This document shows positions 1 to 5,794 of a DNA stretch of 7,250 nucleotides, piece by piece. The first letter of the stretch is position 1. Each line of letters opens with the position of its first letter. This DNA is from Candidatus Iainarchaeum sp. (GTDB lineage Archaea; Iainarchaeota; Iainarchaeia; Iainarchaeales; Iainarchaeaceae): the NCBI GenBank assembly GCA_013331625.1, contig DUGC01000102.1, positions 4,283-11,532 of the forward strand, in the 5' to 3' direction. The position numbers and the translations under genes were made by a program. The notes under the pieces were generated by a model. It was not told the origin of the DNA. It saw only the letters and a list, made by a program, of their open reading frames with translations, and did no database searches.

Positions 1-2
1 CA

Positions 3-41
3 GCACACAACGCCGCCACCAGCAATTCATCACCCGCCTAA
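3..41 (+). CDS. Possible 3' end of an unidentified gene
   Basis: One frame reads A-H-N-A-A-T-S-N-S-S-P-A and then TAA at 39-41, which looks like a polar, Ala/Ser-rich C-terminal tail. A perfect 6-bp hairpin starts two bases after this stop. The call is weak. A second plus frame also reads to a stop at 70-72 (TAA), and the minus strand has a short open stretch running off the left edge. No function can be inferred from so few residues. Confidence 0.25.
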   Translation, partial: AHNAATSNSSPA

Positions 42-42
42 A

Positions 43-60
43 GGCAAGTGCGTTCTTGCC
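43..60 (+). terminator. Small hairpin after the left-edge stop codon
   Basis: GGCAAG (43-48) and CTTGCC (55-60) form a perfect 6-bp stem around a 6-base loop. It lies just after the TAA at 39-41. There is no T-run behind it, and archaeal termination usually depends on T-rich tracts, so a terminator role is only a guess. Confidence 0.25.
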
Positions 61-109
61 AACGGCGTTGTAAAAGGGTACTCTTTCTGGGCATTGGAAG
101 TGATAGCTG

Positions 110-121
110 CAACAATTGTTG
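110..121. repeat. 12-base perfect palindrome
   Basis: CAACAATTGTTG is its own reverse complement. It lies nine bases beyond the stop codon of the large surface-protein gene (stop at 130-132, minus strand). It could be a protein-binding site, part of the 3' end of that transcript, or chance. Confidence 0.3.
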
Positions 122-129
122 TGGGGCCC

Positions 130-3100
130 TCATCCCTCCTTCACCCTCTCGATTTTCCCGACCGCTTTTTCGGGTTCCTTTTGCCTGGATTTCCAGAATG
201 CATACGCAAGAGCCGCAAGTATTACAATGGCAAGCGGGTAGGCTGCAAGGGGAATCGGGGGGGCAAGCGGCGCAAGTGCTGCAGGGGCTGAAACTGCCTT
301 CGAGGAATAAAAAATCGAGGAGAGGTAGGAGTTTGCATCCATCTCTTTTTTTGACCTGAGCAAATGCTCCTGCGCCGCAGCATCAGCCTGCCCGCCCTGC
401 TTCCTTATTGCCGCATTGTAGGATGAGACTGCGTTCTGCCTCAGGCGCTGCAAAGCTAGCGCGCTCTCATCGAAAGCTTCTGCAAGGCCAGTTGAGAATT
501 CATTGAAATTATTTTCTTTGGCAAGGCCCAGCGCGGCGGAATAATTTTTATCATCAATCAGGGATTGGAGCTTTCTGGCATCAATCATTTCACTTTTTTG
601 CAGCAAATCCTCCATTGCCCCGAGATGTTCCACAGTCACCGGAAAATATGCATATACGCCTTCAAGGTCCTGCTGTGAAAACCCTGAAATGTTCTGGCGC
701 AATATGCGCAAGGTTTCCCCAAGCTTTTCGCGCTGCTGGAGGAATAATGAAATCCTGCCCTGCAGCTCCAGCGCATTTTGCGCAGTTGCGCCAAAGTCCT
801 TTTCCTGCCGCTTTGCGAACTCAACTTTTTCCCCAAGGCTCAAGAGCGCATCCCTTGCATTTGAGAGCATGTTTGAGGCGGCATAAAAATCCACTTTTTC
901 GGATAGTGAACTGATGTCGGGGTCGAACTCCAGCAATCCTGGAGGCAACTGCGATATGAGCAGCTCTTTTTGGGCAGCAATTTTTCCTGCAAGCGCGGCA
1001 CTTGCATAGTTCACATCTGCCGCTTTGCTTTCCGCCTTATTTAAGCCCTCATTTTGCGGGCCGATCACGATGGAATTGTAGCCTGAGAGGAGTTTTGAAA
1101 AATGGAGCTGCATTTTCCCCTTTGAGGGCAGGAAAGAGATGTTTCCGGTGGAATAGATTTCCCTTCCGTCCAAAAAGCTGCCGCAGTTGTGGTCGAGCGA
1201 AACATTGAAGCCAAAAGGGACCTGCGACGCCAGATTGCCAAAGGAAATTTTCAGGAATTTATCATTCGGGCCGGGGCCTTGCGAATTTGCATCCGGCGAA
1301 TTGGCCGCATTCTTTTCTCCCGTTTGCAGGCATTCAACTGCGGCATGGCCTTCAACCGCTTTTGAAGCAAGCCCCGTTGCAATGTCTTTCCCTTCGAAAA
1401 TGCGTAAGTCCAGGGATTGGGCCAATTTCATTGAATTGGAGTCCCGCTTTAGTTTTCCGCCCTCAAAATTCCCCGCAATCTTTTGGGCTGATTTGAGGAA
1501 TTCAATTGCAGCCTGCTCGCTCCCAAGGCCCGGAAAATTGTCAATTAAAGATTTTATGGTGCCTGAAAGCTCTGAGAGACGGGAAAATCCGGCTTCAAGT
1601 GCCTTTGTCTGCGGCGAATCATAAAACTCCTTTTCGGCTTCCCCCTTTATTGCAAGGCACGAGCTTCCCACAAGACCGGGGTTTGAATAAGGCCGCCCGA
1701 TCCGTTCCAGGGAACTGAGCCGGGATTCGATTGCGCGCGAAGGATTAAACTTTAGCATCTGCCGCACCGAGTTTATGCAGTCATTAATTTCACGCGCCTG
1801 CCTCTCCTCGGCATTTAGCTCCTGCATGTAACCTTGCAGGGAAGAAAACAATTCAAGGGCAGCAGAGCACTGTGCAAGGCCGCTTGCGGGCGATAGCGCA
1901 TTTATCTGCAAAACCAGCCTCTCTTTCATTGCAATGACAAGCGGGTTTTCTGATTCGAACCCCTTTGCGGCAATCCTTGATTTTATTTCCCGGGATACTG
2001 AAATGCAGCTATCGCCGATGGCACGGTAGCGCGATCCGTTGTAATTGAGGTCAAAGGAGAGCTGCGCGGCATCAATTGAAAGGCCCAGCAGCTCTGAGGA
2101 ATACTTCCCAAGGGTTGAGCTGCCAAGAACCCGTCCCTCTTCGGCAATATGCAGCCTTGATCTGAGCTGCCCGATCCTTCCTGTGAAGTGCTCCCTGAAA
2201 TTATCCGGCTCTATGAGCGCAAAATCAGCAGTGGTTAATTTTCCGCTCTCTTGCGGCATGAGGTAGAGGCTTTGCAGGCCAGGCGGGATTTGCGAAAGGC
2301 CCTTTGAAATTTCGTTAACTTCACCGGAAAGCTGCGTGAGTGAGGAGGAAATGCGGTTTGCTGAACTGGAATTCTTTTCACTTAGCGATTGTGTATGGCT
2401 GGCAACCTGCCCGAATGTGAAAAACAGGGAGCTTGCAGCCGAGTTCTGCGACCCCATCAGCCTGTCAAGTGAGGAGAGCACATTGTATGATGGAAGGCCC
2501 TGCAGCACTTTCATCGAGCCGCCAAGGCGCACAAAGCCTGCAAGGAAATCCGCCGTGCCTTCAACTACCGGGGCTATGAAGGGGACTTTGAAGTCGCGCT
2601 TTTTTGCCTCGTTTTCAGCCTGCCTTGAAATGAAGGATTTGTTTGCGGCCACAATATCGAAAAATGATGATTCCTGCACGAAATTTTCCAGCGAAAGCGC
2701 ATCTGCAATGGAGCGAAACTTCCCGTACTGTTGCAGGAACTGCGAGGCATAAGTTGCCCCTGATGCATTCTTCTGGGCATAGTCGACGATGTTTTGGTGC
2801 AATATCACATAATCATCAAATAGCGGCTCATTTCGCATCAGGTTGATGTCCTCACTTTCAAGCTGGCTGAGCCCATAGTTAATTGCGCGCAGGGCCGACC
2901 CATTAAAAAGGTCGGCTTCCTTTGCAGCTATTGTAAGGTTTGACTTGAGCTCGTTTGCCTGCCGCGGGAGAAGGGAATAGTCCCTGCCTTCATAGCACTG
3001 GCCGTGGATGACTTTGAGGTTTGAGCGTGCGTTGCTTGTAAAAAGCCAGGCCCGTGCGAGGTGGTTTTTTGCATCCTTAAGTTCCTGCGCCACTTCATAA

Positions 3101-3306
3101 GGGAGCATTTTTTCATTATAGAAAAGCAGCGATTGCACTTGGGAGTAACAATTGTCCTGCGTGGCACAGTCCGGGATGTCAGTGAAGGCATAGGAAGTGA
3201 GCTCAAGGCAGGCGAGGCGATCTTGCGCAGTCACATTCTGCAGGCAGCCGGAGAGGGCAAGGAAGGAAAAAAGAAGGGGTATGAGGGGGAAAGTGCTCAA
3301 ATGCAT
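130..3306 (-). CDS. Large exported surface protein, lipobox and C-terminal membrane anchor
   Basis: This encodes a 1058-residue protein of unknown family. Residues 1-20 form a hydrophobic signal peptide ending in L-S-G-C, a lipobox-type motif that would put a lipid on Cys21. Residues about 1017-1038 are a membrane helix after an Ala/Pro-rich linker (1004-1020). The last 20 residues are charged and probably cytoplasmic. The ectodomain is mostly helical, with coiled-coil-like stretches (about 305-340, 480-620 and 770-990) and one beta-rich stretch (about 683-750). It has ten cysteines after Cys21 (33, 47, 53, 104, 434, 480, 510, 550, 659, 708) and eleven N-X-S/T sequons, which suits an extracellular glycosylated, disulfide-bonded protein. 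The ATG at 3306 is preferred over an in-frame TTG at 3324, because a TATA box is centred 27.5 bases upstream of the ATG. A structural or adhesive envelope role is inferred; no catalytic motif was seen. Confidence 0.88.
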   Translation of the reverse strand: MHLSTFPLIPLLFSFLALSGCLQNVTAQDRLACLELTSYAFTDIPDCATQDNCYSQVQSLLFYNEKMLPYEVAQELKDAKNHLARAWLFTSNARSNLKVIHGQCYEGRDYSLLPRQANELKSNLTIAAKEADLFNGSALRAINYGLSQLESEDINLMRNEPLFDDYVILHQNIVDYAQKNASGATYASQFLQQYGKFRSIADALSLENFVQESSFFDIVAANKSFISRQAENEAKKRDFKVPFIAPVVEGTADFLAGFVRLGGSMKVLQGLPSYNVLSSLDRLMGSQNSAASSLFFTFGQVASHTQSLSEKNSSSANRISSSLTQLSGEVNEISKGLSQIPPGLQSLYLMPQESGKLTTADFALIEPDNFREHFTGRIGQLRSRLHIAEEGRVLGSSTLGKYSSELLGLSIDAAQLSFDLNYNGSRYRAIGDSCISVSREIKSRIAAKGFESENPLVIAMKERLVLQINALSPASGLAQCSAALELFSSLQGYMQELNAEERQAREINDCINSVRQMLKFNPSRAIESRLSSLERIGRPYSNPGLVGSSCLAIKGEAEKEFYDSPQTKALEAGFSRLSELSGTIKSLIDNFPGLGSEQAAIEFLKSAQKIAGNFEGGKLKRDSNSMKLAQSLDLRIFEGKDIATGLASKAVEGHAAVECLQTGEKNAANSPDANSQGPGPNDKFLKISFGNLASQVPFGFNVSLDHNCGSFLDGREIYSTGNISFLPSKGKMQLHFSKLLSGYNSIVIGPQNEGLNKAESKAADVNYASAALAGKIAAQKELLISQLPPGLLEFDPDISSLSEKVDFYAASNMLSNARDALLSLGEKVEFAKRQEKDFGATAQNALELQGRISLFLQQREKLGETLRILRQNISGFSQQDLEGVYAYFPVTVEHLGAMEDLLQKSEMIDARKLQSLIDDKNYSAALGLAKENNFNEFSTGLAEAFDESALALQRLRQNAVSSYNAAIRKQGGQADAAAQEHLLRSKKEMDANSYLSSIFYSSKAVSAPAALAPLAPPIPLAAYPLAIVILAALAYAFWKSRQKEPEKAVGKIERVKEG

Positions 3307-3329
3307 GAAAATGCTTGGCGGCAATACTA

Positions 3330-3338
3330 TTTTAAATT
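3330..3338. promoter_or_regulatory. TATA element shared by divergent genes
   Basis: TTTTAAATT contains the palindrome TTTAAA (3331-3336) and so can be read on either strand. It is centred 27.5 bases from the minus-strand ATG at 3306, which fits a leaderless transcript of the surface-protein gene. On the plus strand, the same spacing predicts a start of transcription near 3361, eight bases before the TTG of the PIN gene. No other AT-rich element lies between the two genes. Confidence 0.55.
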
Positions 3339-3368
3339 ATTCGACGATTGACGTAACAAGGGTTATCC

Positions 3369-3809
3369 TTGCGCCGCCGCTTTTACGTTGACACCTGCAT
3401 CTGGAGGGATTATTTTGAAGACAGGAATGACAGATTGAGGCCGCTGGGCGAGTTTGCCTTCCGGTTCTTGAAAAATTGCGAATGCCATGGCTGCAAACTT
3501 ATTATCACAGAACCTGTATTGTTCGAACTTAGGGATTTTCCGCAAAAGGCAACTGGAAATACTTCTTCCCCGTTCAGGGAACTATTGATAAATTTTGAAG
3601 TGAAAGTGTTTTATTTGCCAAAAGCCTCCATTATGGCATATGGATATTGCAAGGGCCATAGGGAAGGCGGCATCATTGCTCTCTTTTGCGCAGCGGGGCG
3701 CGAAGGGCAAAAGTTCCGCGCAAAATCTGATCGCCAAGGCCGGCGGGTCATTTTCAAAAGGGATCGCGCAGTGTGCAAAGGAGCGCAGGATGCTTCTCAA
3801 GAAGGCTGA
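3369..3809 (+). CDS. PIN-domain (VapC-like) protein, C-terminal half aberrant
   Basis: The open frame is 146 codons, with a TTG start; a TAA at 3354-3356 blocks any earlier start. Residues 1-57 resemble the start of a PIN ribonuclease: strand F-Y-V-D-T with the first metal-binding Asp8, then I-W-R-D-Y-F, and later I-I-T-E-P-V-L-F-E-L carrying the second acidic residue (Glu53). PIN proteins cleave RNA using three or four clustered acids and are often VapC toxins. The expected later motifs (Asp-Ala-Leu-His-Ala and Thr-Arg-Asp) are absent. From about residue 91 this frame becomes Arg/Cys/Gly-rich, typical of out-of-frame sequence, while the +1 frame starting at 3640 looks coding. It may be a decayed PIN gene, a frameshifted fusion with the next gene, or a sequencing error. 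No antitoxin gene was recognised beside it. Confidence 0.55.
   Translation: MRRRFYVDTCIWRDYFEDRNDRLRPLGEFAFRFLKNCECHGCKLIITEPVLFELRDFPQKATGNTSSPFRELLINFEVKVFYLPKASIMAYGYCKGHREGGIIALFCAAGREGQKFRAKSDRQGRRVIFKRDRAVCKGAQDASQEG
3609..3616 (+). promoter_or_regulatory. TATA-like element before the 3640 start
   Basis: TTTTATTT is centred 27.5 bases before the ATG at 3640, the same spacing seen at other genes in this window. It lies inside the PIN reading frame, so it could also be coding sequence that happens to be T-rich. Confidence 0.35.
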
Positions 3810-4371
3810 CGCGCTCGAGCGCAGGTTTGCGCGCCGCGAATTTGGCAGGCAGGAGTATTTTGCCCTTCAGACCTCAATCCACAAGAAGATGATGCTCTGC
3901 GACCTTGAGTGCGCAATATTTGAAAGCGGGATCGAGATTTCCCGAAACGCGCTTCGGGCTGGAAAACTCACTGACAGCTACTCATTTATCCGGCTTGAGG
4001 AAATCCTCGCGCGCTTTGATTTCGCACTAAAAGAGTTCGAGGCTGCAAAGTCACTATTTGAAGGCAATAAGCTTGAAGCAGGCCCTTATGGGGATAAGCT
4101 GCGCGAAATACATTCACACGCCCTTGAAGCGGAAAAATCCATCAGGGAAGTTTACAGGCAGGGGTGGGCAAGGGAGCAGGCTGCAGGCATCATGGAAGAA
4201 ACAAGGCGAATACTTGCAGATGAGAACAGCCCGCATGCCGTTGCGCTTGCGGGGATAAGAAGGGAAGTCGAGGAAAAGCCCGAACATAGGGAAAGAAGGA
4301 TAAAGCATGCAAAGGCTAAAGGTAAGCATCTTGCAAGGCTTAAGGAAAAGGCGCGCAAAGCGGGGAAATGA
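3640..4371 (+). CDS. Basic helical (coiled-coil) protein, unknown function
   Basis: This encodes a 243-residue protein of no recognised family. It is nearly all predicted helix, rich in Ala, Glu, Lys and Arg, with no signal peptide or membrane segment. Residues 1-50 are Ala/Gly/Ser/Lys-rich. Residues about 50-210 alternate charged and hydrophobic positions as in coiled coils or helical bundles. The last 25 residues are strongly basic and could bind nucleic acid. The start is uncertain. ATG 3640 has a TATA-like element 27.5 bases upstream, and codon choice from there looks coding. ATG 3790 (residue 51) has a good ribosome binding site, AAAGGAG at 3777-3783. The gene overlaps the aberrant 3' part of the PIN gene in the +1 frame; a TGA at 3601-3603 closes this frame upstream. 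If a frameshift joined the two, the product would be a PIN-helical fusion of about 330 residues. Confidence 0.75.
   Translation: MDIARAIGKAASLLSFAQRGAKGKSSAQNLIAKAGGSFSKGIAQCAKERRMLLKKADALERRFARREFGRQEYFALQTSIHKKMMLCDLECAIFESGIEISRNALRAGKLTDSYSFIRLEEILARFDFALKEFEAAKSLFEGNKLEAGPYGDKLREIHSHALEAEKSIREVYRQGWAREQAAGIMEETRRILADENSPHAVALAGIRREVEEKPEHRERRIKHAKAKGKHLARLKEKARKAGK
3777..3783 (+). promoter_or_regulatory. Ribosome binding site for an internal start at 3790
   Basis: AAAGGAG stands six bases before ATG 3790, which is in frame with the 3640 gene. It would direct synthesis of a 193-residue protein lacking the first 50 residues. It may be the true start or a second one. Confidence 0.4.
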
Positions 4372-4381
4372 TACGCAAGTA

Positions 4382-4388
4382 ATTTAAA
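4382..4388 (+). promoter_or_regulatory. TATA box of the 59-residue gene
   Basis: ATTTAAA is centred at 4385, which predicts a transcription start near 4411, about ten bases before the ATG at 4422. It lies just past the stop of the upstream gene (4371), so the small gene probably has its own promoter. Confidence 0.5.
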
Positions 4389-4412
4389 GCGCGGGTTTGT
4401 ATTTATCTAAAG

Positions 4413-4418
4413 GGTGAT
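4413..4418 (+). promoter_or_regulatory. Ribosome binding site GGTGAT
   Basis: GGTGAT matches the 3' part of the consensus AGGAGGTGAT and stands three bases before ATG 4422, the right register for pairing with 16S rRNA. It decides for ATG 4422 over the adjoining in-frame TTG at 4419. Confidence 0.6.
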
Positions 4419-4421
4419 TTG

Positions 4422-4601
4422 ATGCCGGGACGCAAAATCCAAAAGCCAAAGCCAGGAAACCAAGGGACTGCAAGAGGACCCATTAACCACCAGTTCCTTG
4501 AAGGAAAATCAACTACGGGAAATTTTCCAATTACCAAAAGAGAGCAACGAATGCTTGATGAACAGGCGCATATAAGGCGGACAGGGCCTCAAGGCCGCTA
4601 A
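4422..4601 (+). CDS. Small basic protein, unknown function
   Basis: This encodes a 59-residue, strongly basic, hydrophilic protein. The N-terminal half is rich in Lys, Pro, Gly and Asn (M-P-G-R-K-I-Q-K-P-K-P-G) and probably disordered. A short helix-forming stretch (I-T-K-R-E-Q-R-M-L-D-E-Q-A) follows near residues 37-50, then an R-R-T-G-P-Q-G-R end. It has no cysteine and no membrane segment. The combination of a TATA box, a GGTGAT ribosome binding site and ordinary codon use supports a real gene. A nucleic-acid or ribosome-associated role would fit the charge but is a guess. Its TAA stop overlaps the TAG stop of the opposing gene. Confidence 0.7.
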   Translation: MPGRKIQKPKPGNQGTARGPINHQFLEGKSTTGNFPITKREQRMLDEQAHIRRTGPQGR

Positions 4602-4858
4602 CCTTGCGTGCAGTCCTGCGGATCGATGCTGTTTTTGAGCAGGCACGAGTAGAGCATGTCGTTGCGCGCATCAAGGCGCGAATTGAGTGCTAGCATCGAA
4701 TTGTAATCGGAGCCGCTTGTGCCTGAAAGCCACGGGTCGATGTAATTGTGGGTTATAATTCCCCCGATGATTGCGCCGACCAGCAGGATAATTGCAAAGA
4801 CAATGCGATCATGCGTCCAAAAGCCCTTCCCTGCAAGGGTTGTTTCCTCGTCTTCCAT
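4598..4858 (-). CDS. Small single-pass membrane protein with an exposed Cys pair
   Basis: This encodes an 86-residue protein. Residues 1-7 are acidic, followed by G-K-G-F-W-T-H-D-R and one membrane helix at about 19-39 containing a glycine patch (G-A-I-I-G-G). Basic residues lie mainly before the helix, suggesting N-terminus inside and C-terminus outside. The outer part starts with D-P-W-L-S-G and continues as a helix (about 52-76) with L-N-S-R-L-D-A-R-N-D-M-L. Cys72 and Cys83 could form a disulfide. The family is not recognised. Its ATG is 27-28 bases from a TATA box, so the mRNA is probably leaderless. Confidence 0.72.
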   Translation of the reverse strand: MEDEETTLAGKGFWTHDRIVFAIILLVGAIIGGIITHNYIDPWLSGTSGSDYNSMLALNSRLDARNDMLYSCLLKNSIDPQDCTQG

Positions 4859-4880
4859 GCTCTATACAATCGTTCTTGTT

Positions 4881-4890
4881 ATTAAAAAAT
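4881..4890 (-). promoter_or_regulatory. TATA box of the small membrane-protein gene
   Basis: On the minus strand this reads ATTTTTTAAT, centred 27.5 bases before the ATG at 4858. No ribosome binding site lies between them, which fits leaderless transcription. Confidence 0.55.
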
Positions 4891-4933
4891 GATGCGGTGG
4901 CTTTTGCCCGTGTCTTTTCTTCGATAGACAAAA

Positions 4934-4943
4934 CTTTAATTAT
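4934..4943 (+). promoter_or_regulatory. TATA box of the 268-residue gene
   Basis: CTTTAATTAT is centred about 25-26 bases before ATG 4964, fitting a leaderless transcript. A second AT-rich run at 4952-4960 (CATATTTTA) is too close to that ATG. It would suit a start near 4982, where GTG 4985 is the nearest in-frame alternative. Confidence 0.55.
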
Positions 4944-4963
4944 TCAATTGGCATATTTTAACC

Positions 4964-5770
4964 ATGCGGCCGGCAAGGAGAGAAGTGAAAGTAGTCCCAA
5001 GGATGTCAACCGTGCTCAATTTTCTGGATAAAGGGGCAAGAAACTCCCTGGCAACCAACAACAGGCTTATGCAAAATTTCAGGGGCCTTGTCTTGCGCCT
5101 TTCAAAGGGGCAGCCTCAAAATCCCCGCAGGATGGCGGGGATTGCACTTGTTGCTGCAAGGGAGGTACTGCCGGCAGCAACACACAAAATGCCGGAAATG
5201 GAATTGCAAAGGCGGATTTTCCTTGCAGCAAAAAAAGGCAACTGGCATCTTTCTAGGCCCAGCATTGTCAGAATTGATAAACATAATTTTCCCCTGCCCG
5301 CCCTTGCAATGAGAAGAAATCATAACATTCTGCTTGGTTCAGGGGCAAGAGCTCAAATAGAATTCGTGCCGGGCGATAGGATCTTCCCATTTGACAATTT
5401 CGGGCCAGTATTCAGGATAAAAATGGTGCCAAAAAACGTTAATCAGGAAGTTCGGAAAATTCTTCATGATGTGAGGGGTGTAGATATGGTCACGGACGTG
5501 AGGGATTCTATCGGGTACTTCGGATTCACTATCACACACGATGACAGAGCCGGAAGGCTGATTGGAATGGTGTTGAACAGGCAGGAGAGAATGCTGCAAA
5601 ATTTACCAAGGGATGTCCAAAAAGCTTTCCGGCATTGGGATTTGGAGCTGCTGAAAATCGTGGAACAGGAGTGCTGGCGCGCGGGGATCGAAGAGCAAAC
5701 TTCCCGCTTCGCACTTTCTATATTCAACAAAAGTAAAAATCCCAATTTCCTTGTGAAAAGACTCGGGTGA
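4964..5770 (+). CDS. Hypothetical soluble protein, 268 residues
   Basis: No family was recognised. The protein is basic and soluble, with no signal peptide, membrane helix or cysteine cluster (a single Cys near residue 240). Residues 1-90 look helical and Arg/Lys-rich (R-R-M-A-G-I-A-L-V-A-A-R-E near 55-67). Residues about 100-200 alternate short strands and turns, including N-I-L-L-G-S-G-A-R-A, I-F-P-F-D-N-F-G-P-V-F-R-I-K and S-I-G-Y-F-G-F-T-I-T-H-D-D. The last 65 residues are helical and include W-D-L-E-L-L-K-I-V-E. An alpha/beta domain with helical ends is plausible. ATG 4964 is chosen from the TATA spacing; GTG 4985 and ATG 5003 are alternatives. It ends 24 bases from the stop of the convergent Taw1 gene, so the two transcripts may overlap at their 3' ends. 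Confidence 0.8.
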   Translation: MRPARREVKVVPRMSTVLNFLDKGARNSLATNNRLMQNFRGLVLRLSKGQPQNPRRMAGIALVAAREVLPAATHKMPEMELQRRIFLAAKKGNWHLSRPSIVRIDKHNFPLPALAMRRNHNILLGSGARAQIEFVPGDRIFPFDNFGPVFRIKMVPKNVNQEVRKILHDVRGVDMVTDVRDSIGYFGFTITHDDRAGRLIGMVLNRQERMLQNLPRDVQKAFRHWDLELLKIVEQECWRAGIEEQTSRFALSIFNKSKNPNFLVKRLG

Positions 5771-5794
5771 GTATCCATTGGGAAAATTGCGGGT

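Noticed and set aside
1..291. Plus frame open from the left edge to 291, with a hydrophobic stretch F-W-A-L-E-V-I-A-A-T-I-V-V-G
   Set aside because: Over half of it runs antisense through the 3' end of the surface-protein gene, and its C-terminal part is Arg/Lys/Gly-rich in the manner of shadow frames.
1187..1624. Open plus-strand frame of 145 codons
   Set aside because: It lies wholly antisense to the surface-protein gene, has no promoter or ribosome binding site, and its translation is a mirror of that gene's codon pattern.
2336..2752. Open plus-strand frame of 138 codons
   Set aside because: It is also antisense within the surface-protein gene and has no independent support.
3369..3809. 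Complete VapBC toxin-antitoxin pair
   Set aside because: No antitoxin-like DNA-binding protein lies beside the PIN gene, and the PIN domain itself looks incomplete.
3640..4371. ESCRT-III/CdvB-like protein, suggested by the length and helical, basic character
   Set aside because: No Snf7-family sequence pattern or MIM motif was seen; helical composition alone is not enough.
4964..5770. GNAT acetyltransferase, suggested by R-L-I-G-M-V-L and a later helix ending in A-G-I
   Set aside because: The acetyl-CoA-binding R/Q-x-x-G-x-G/A loop is not present in the right place.
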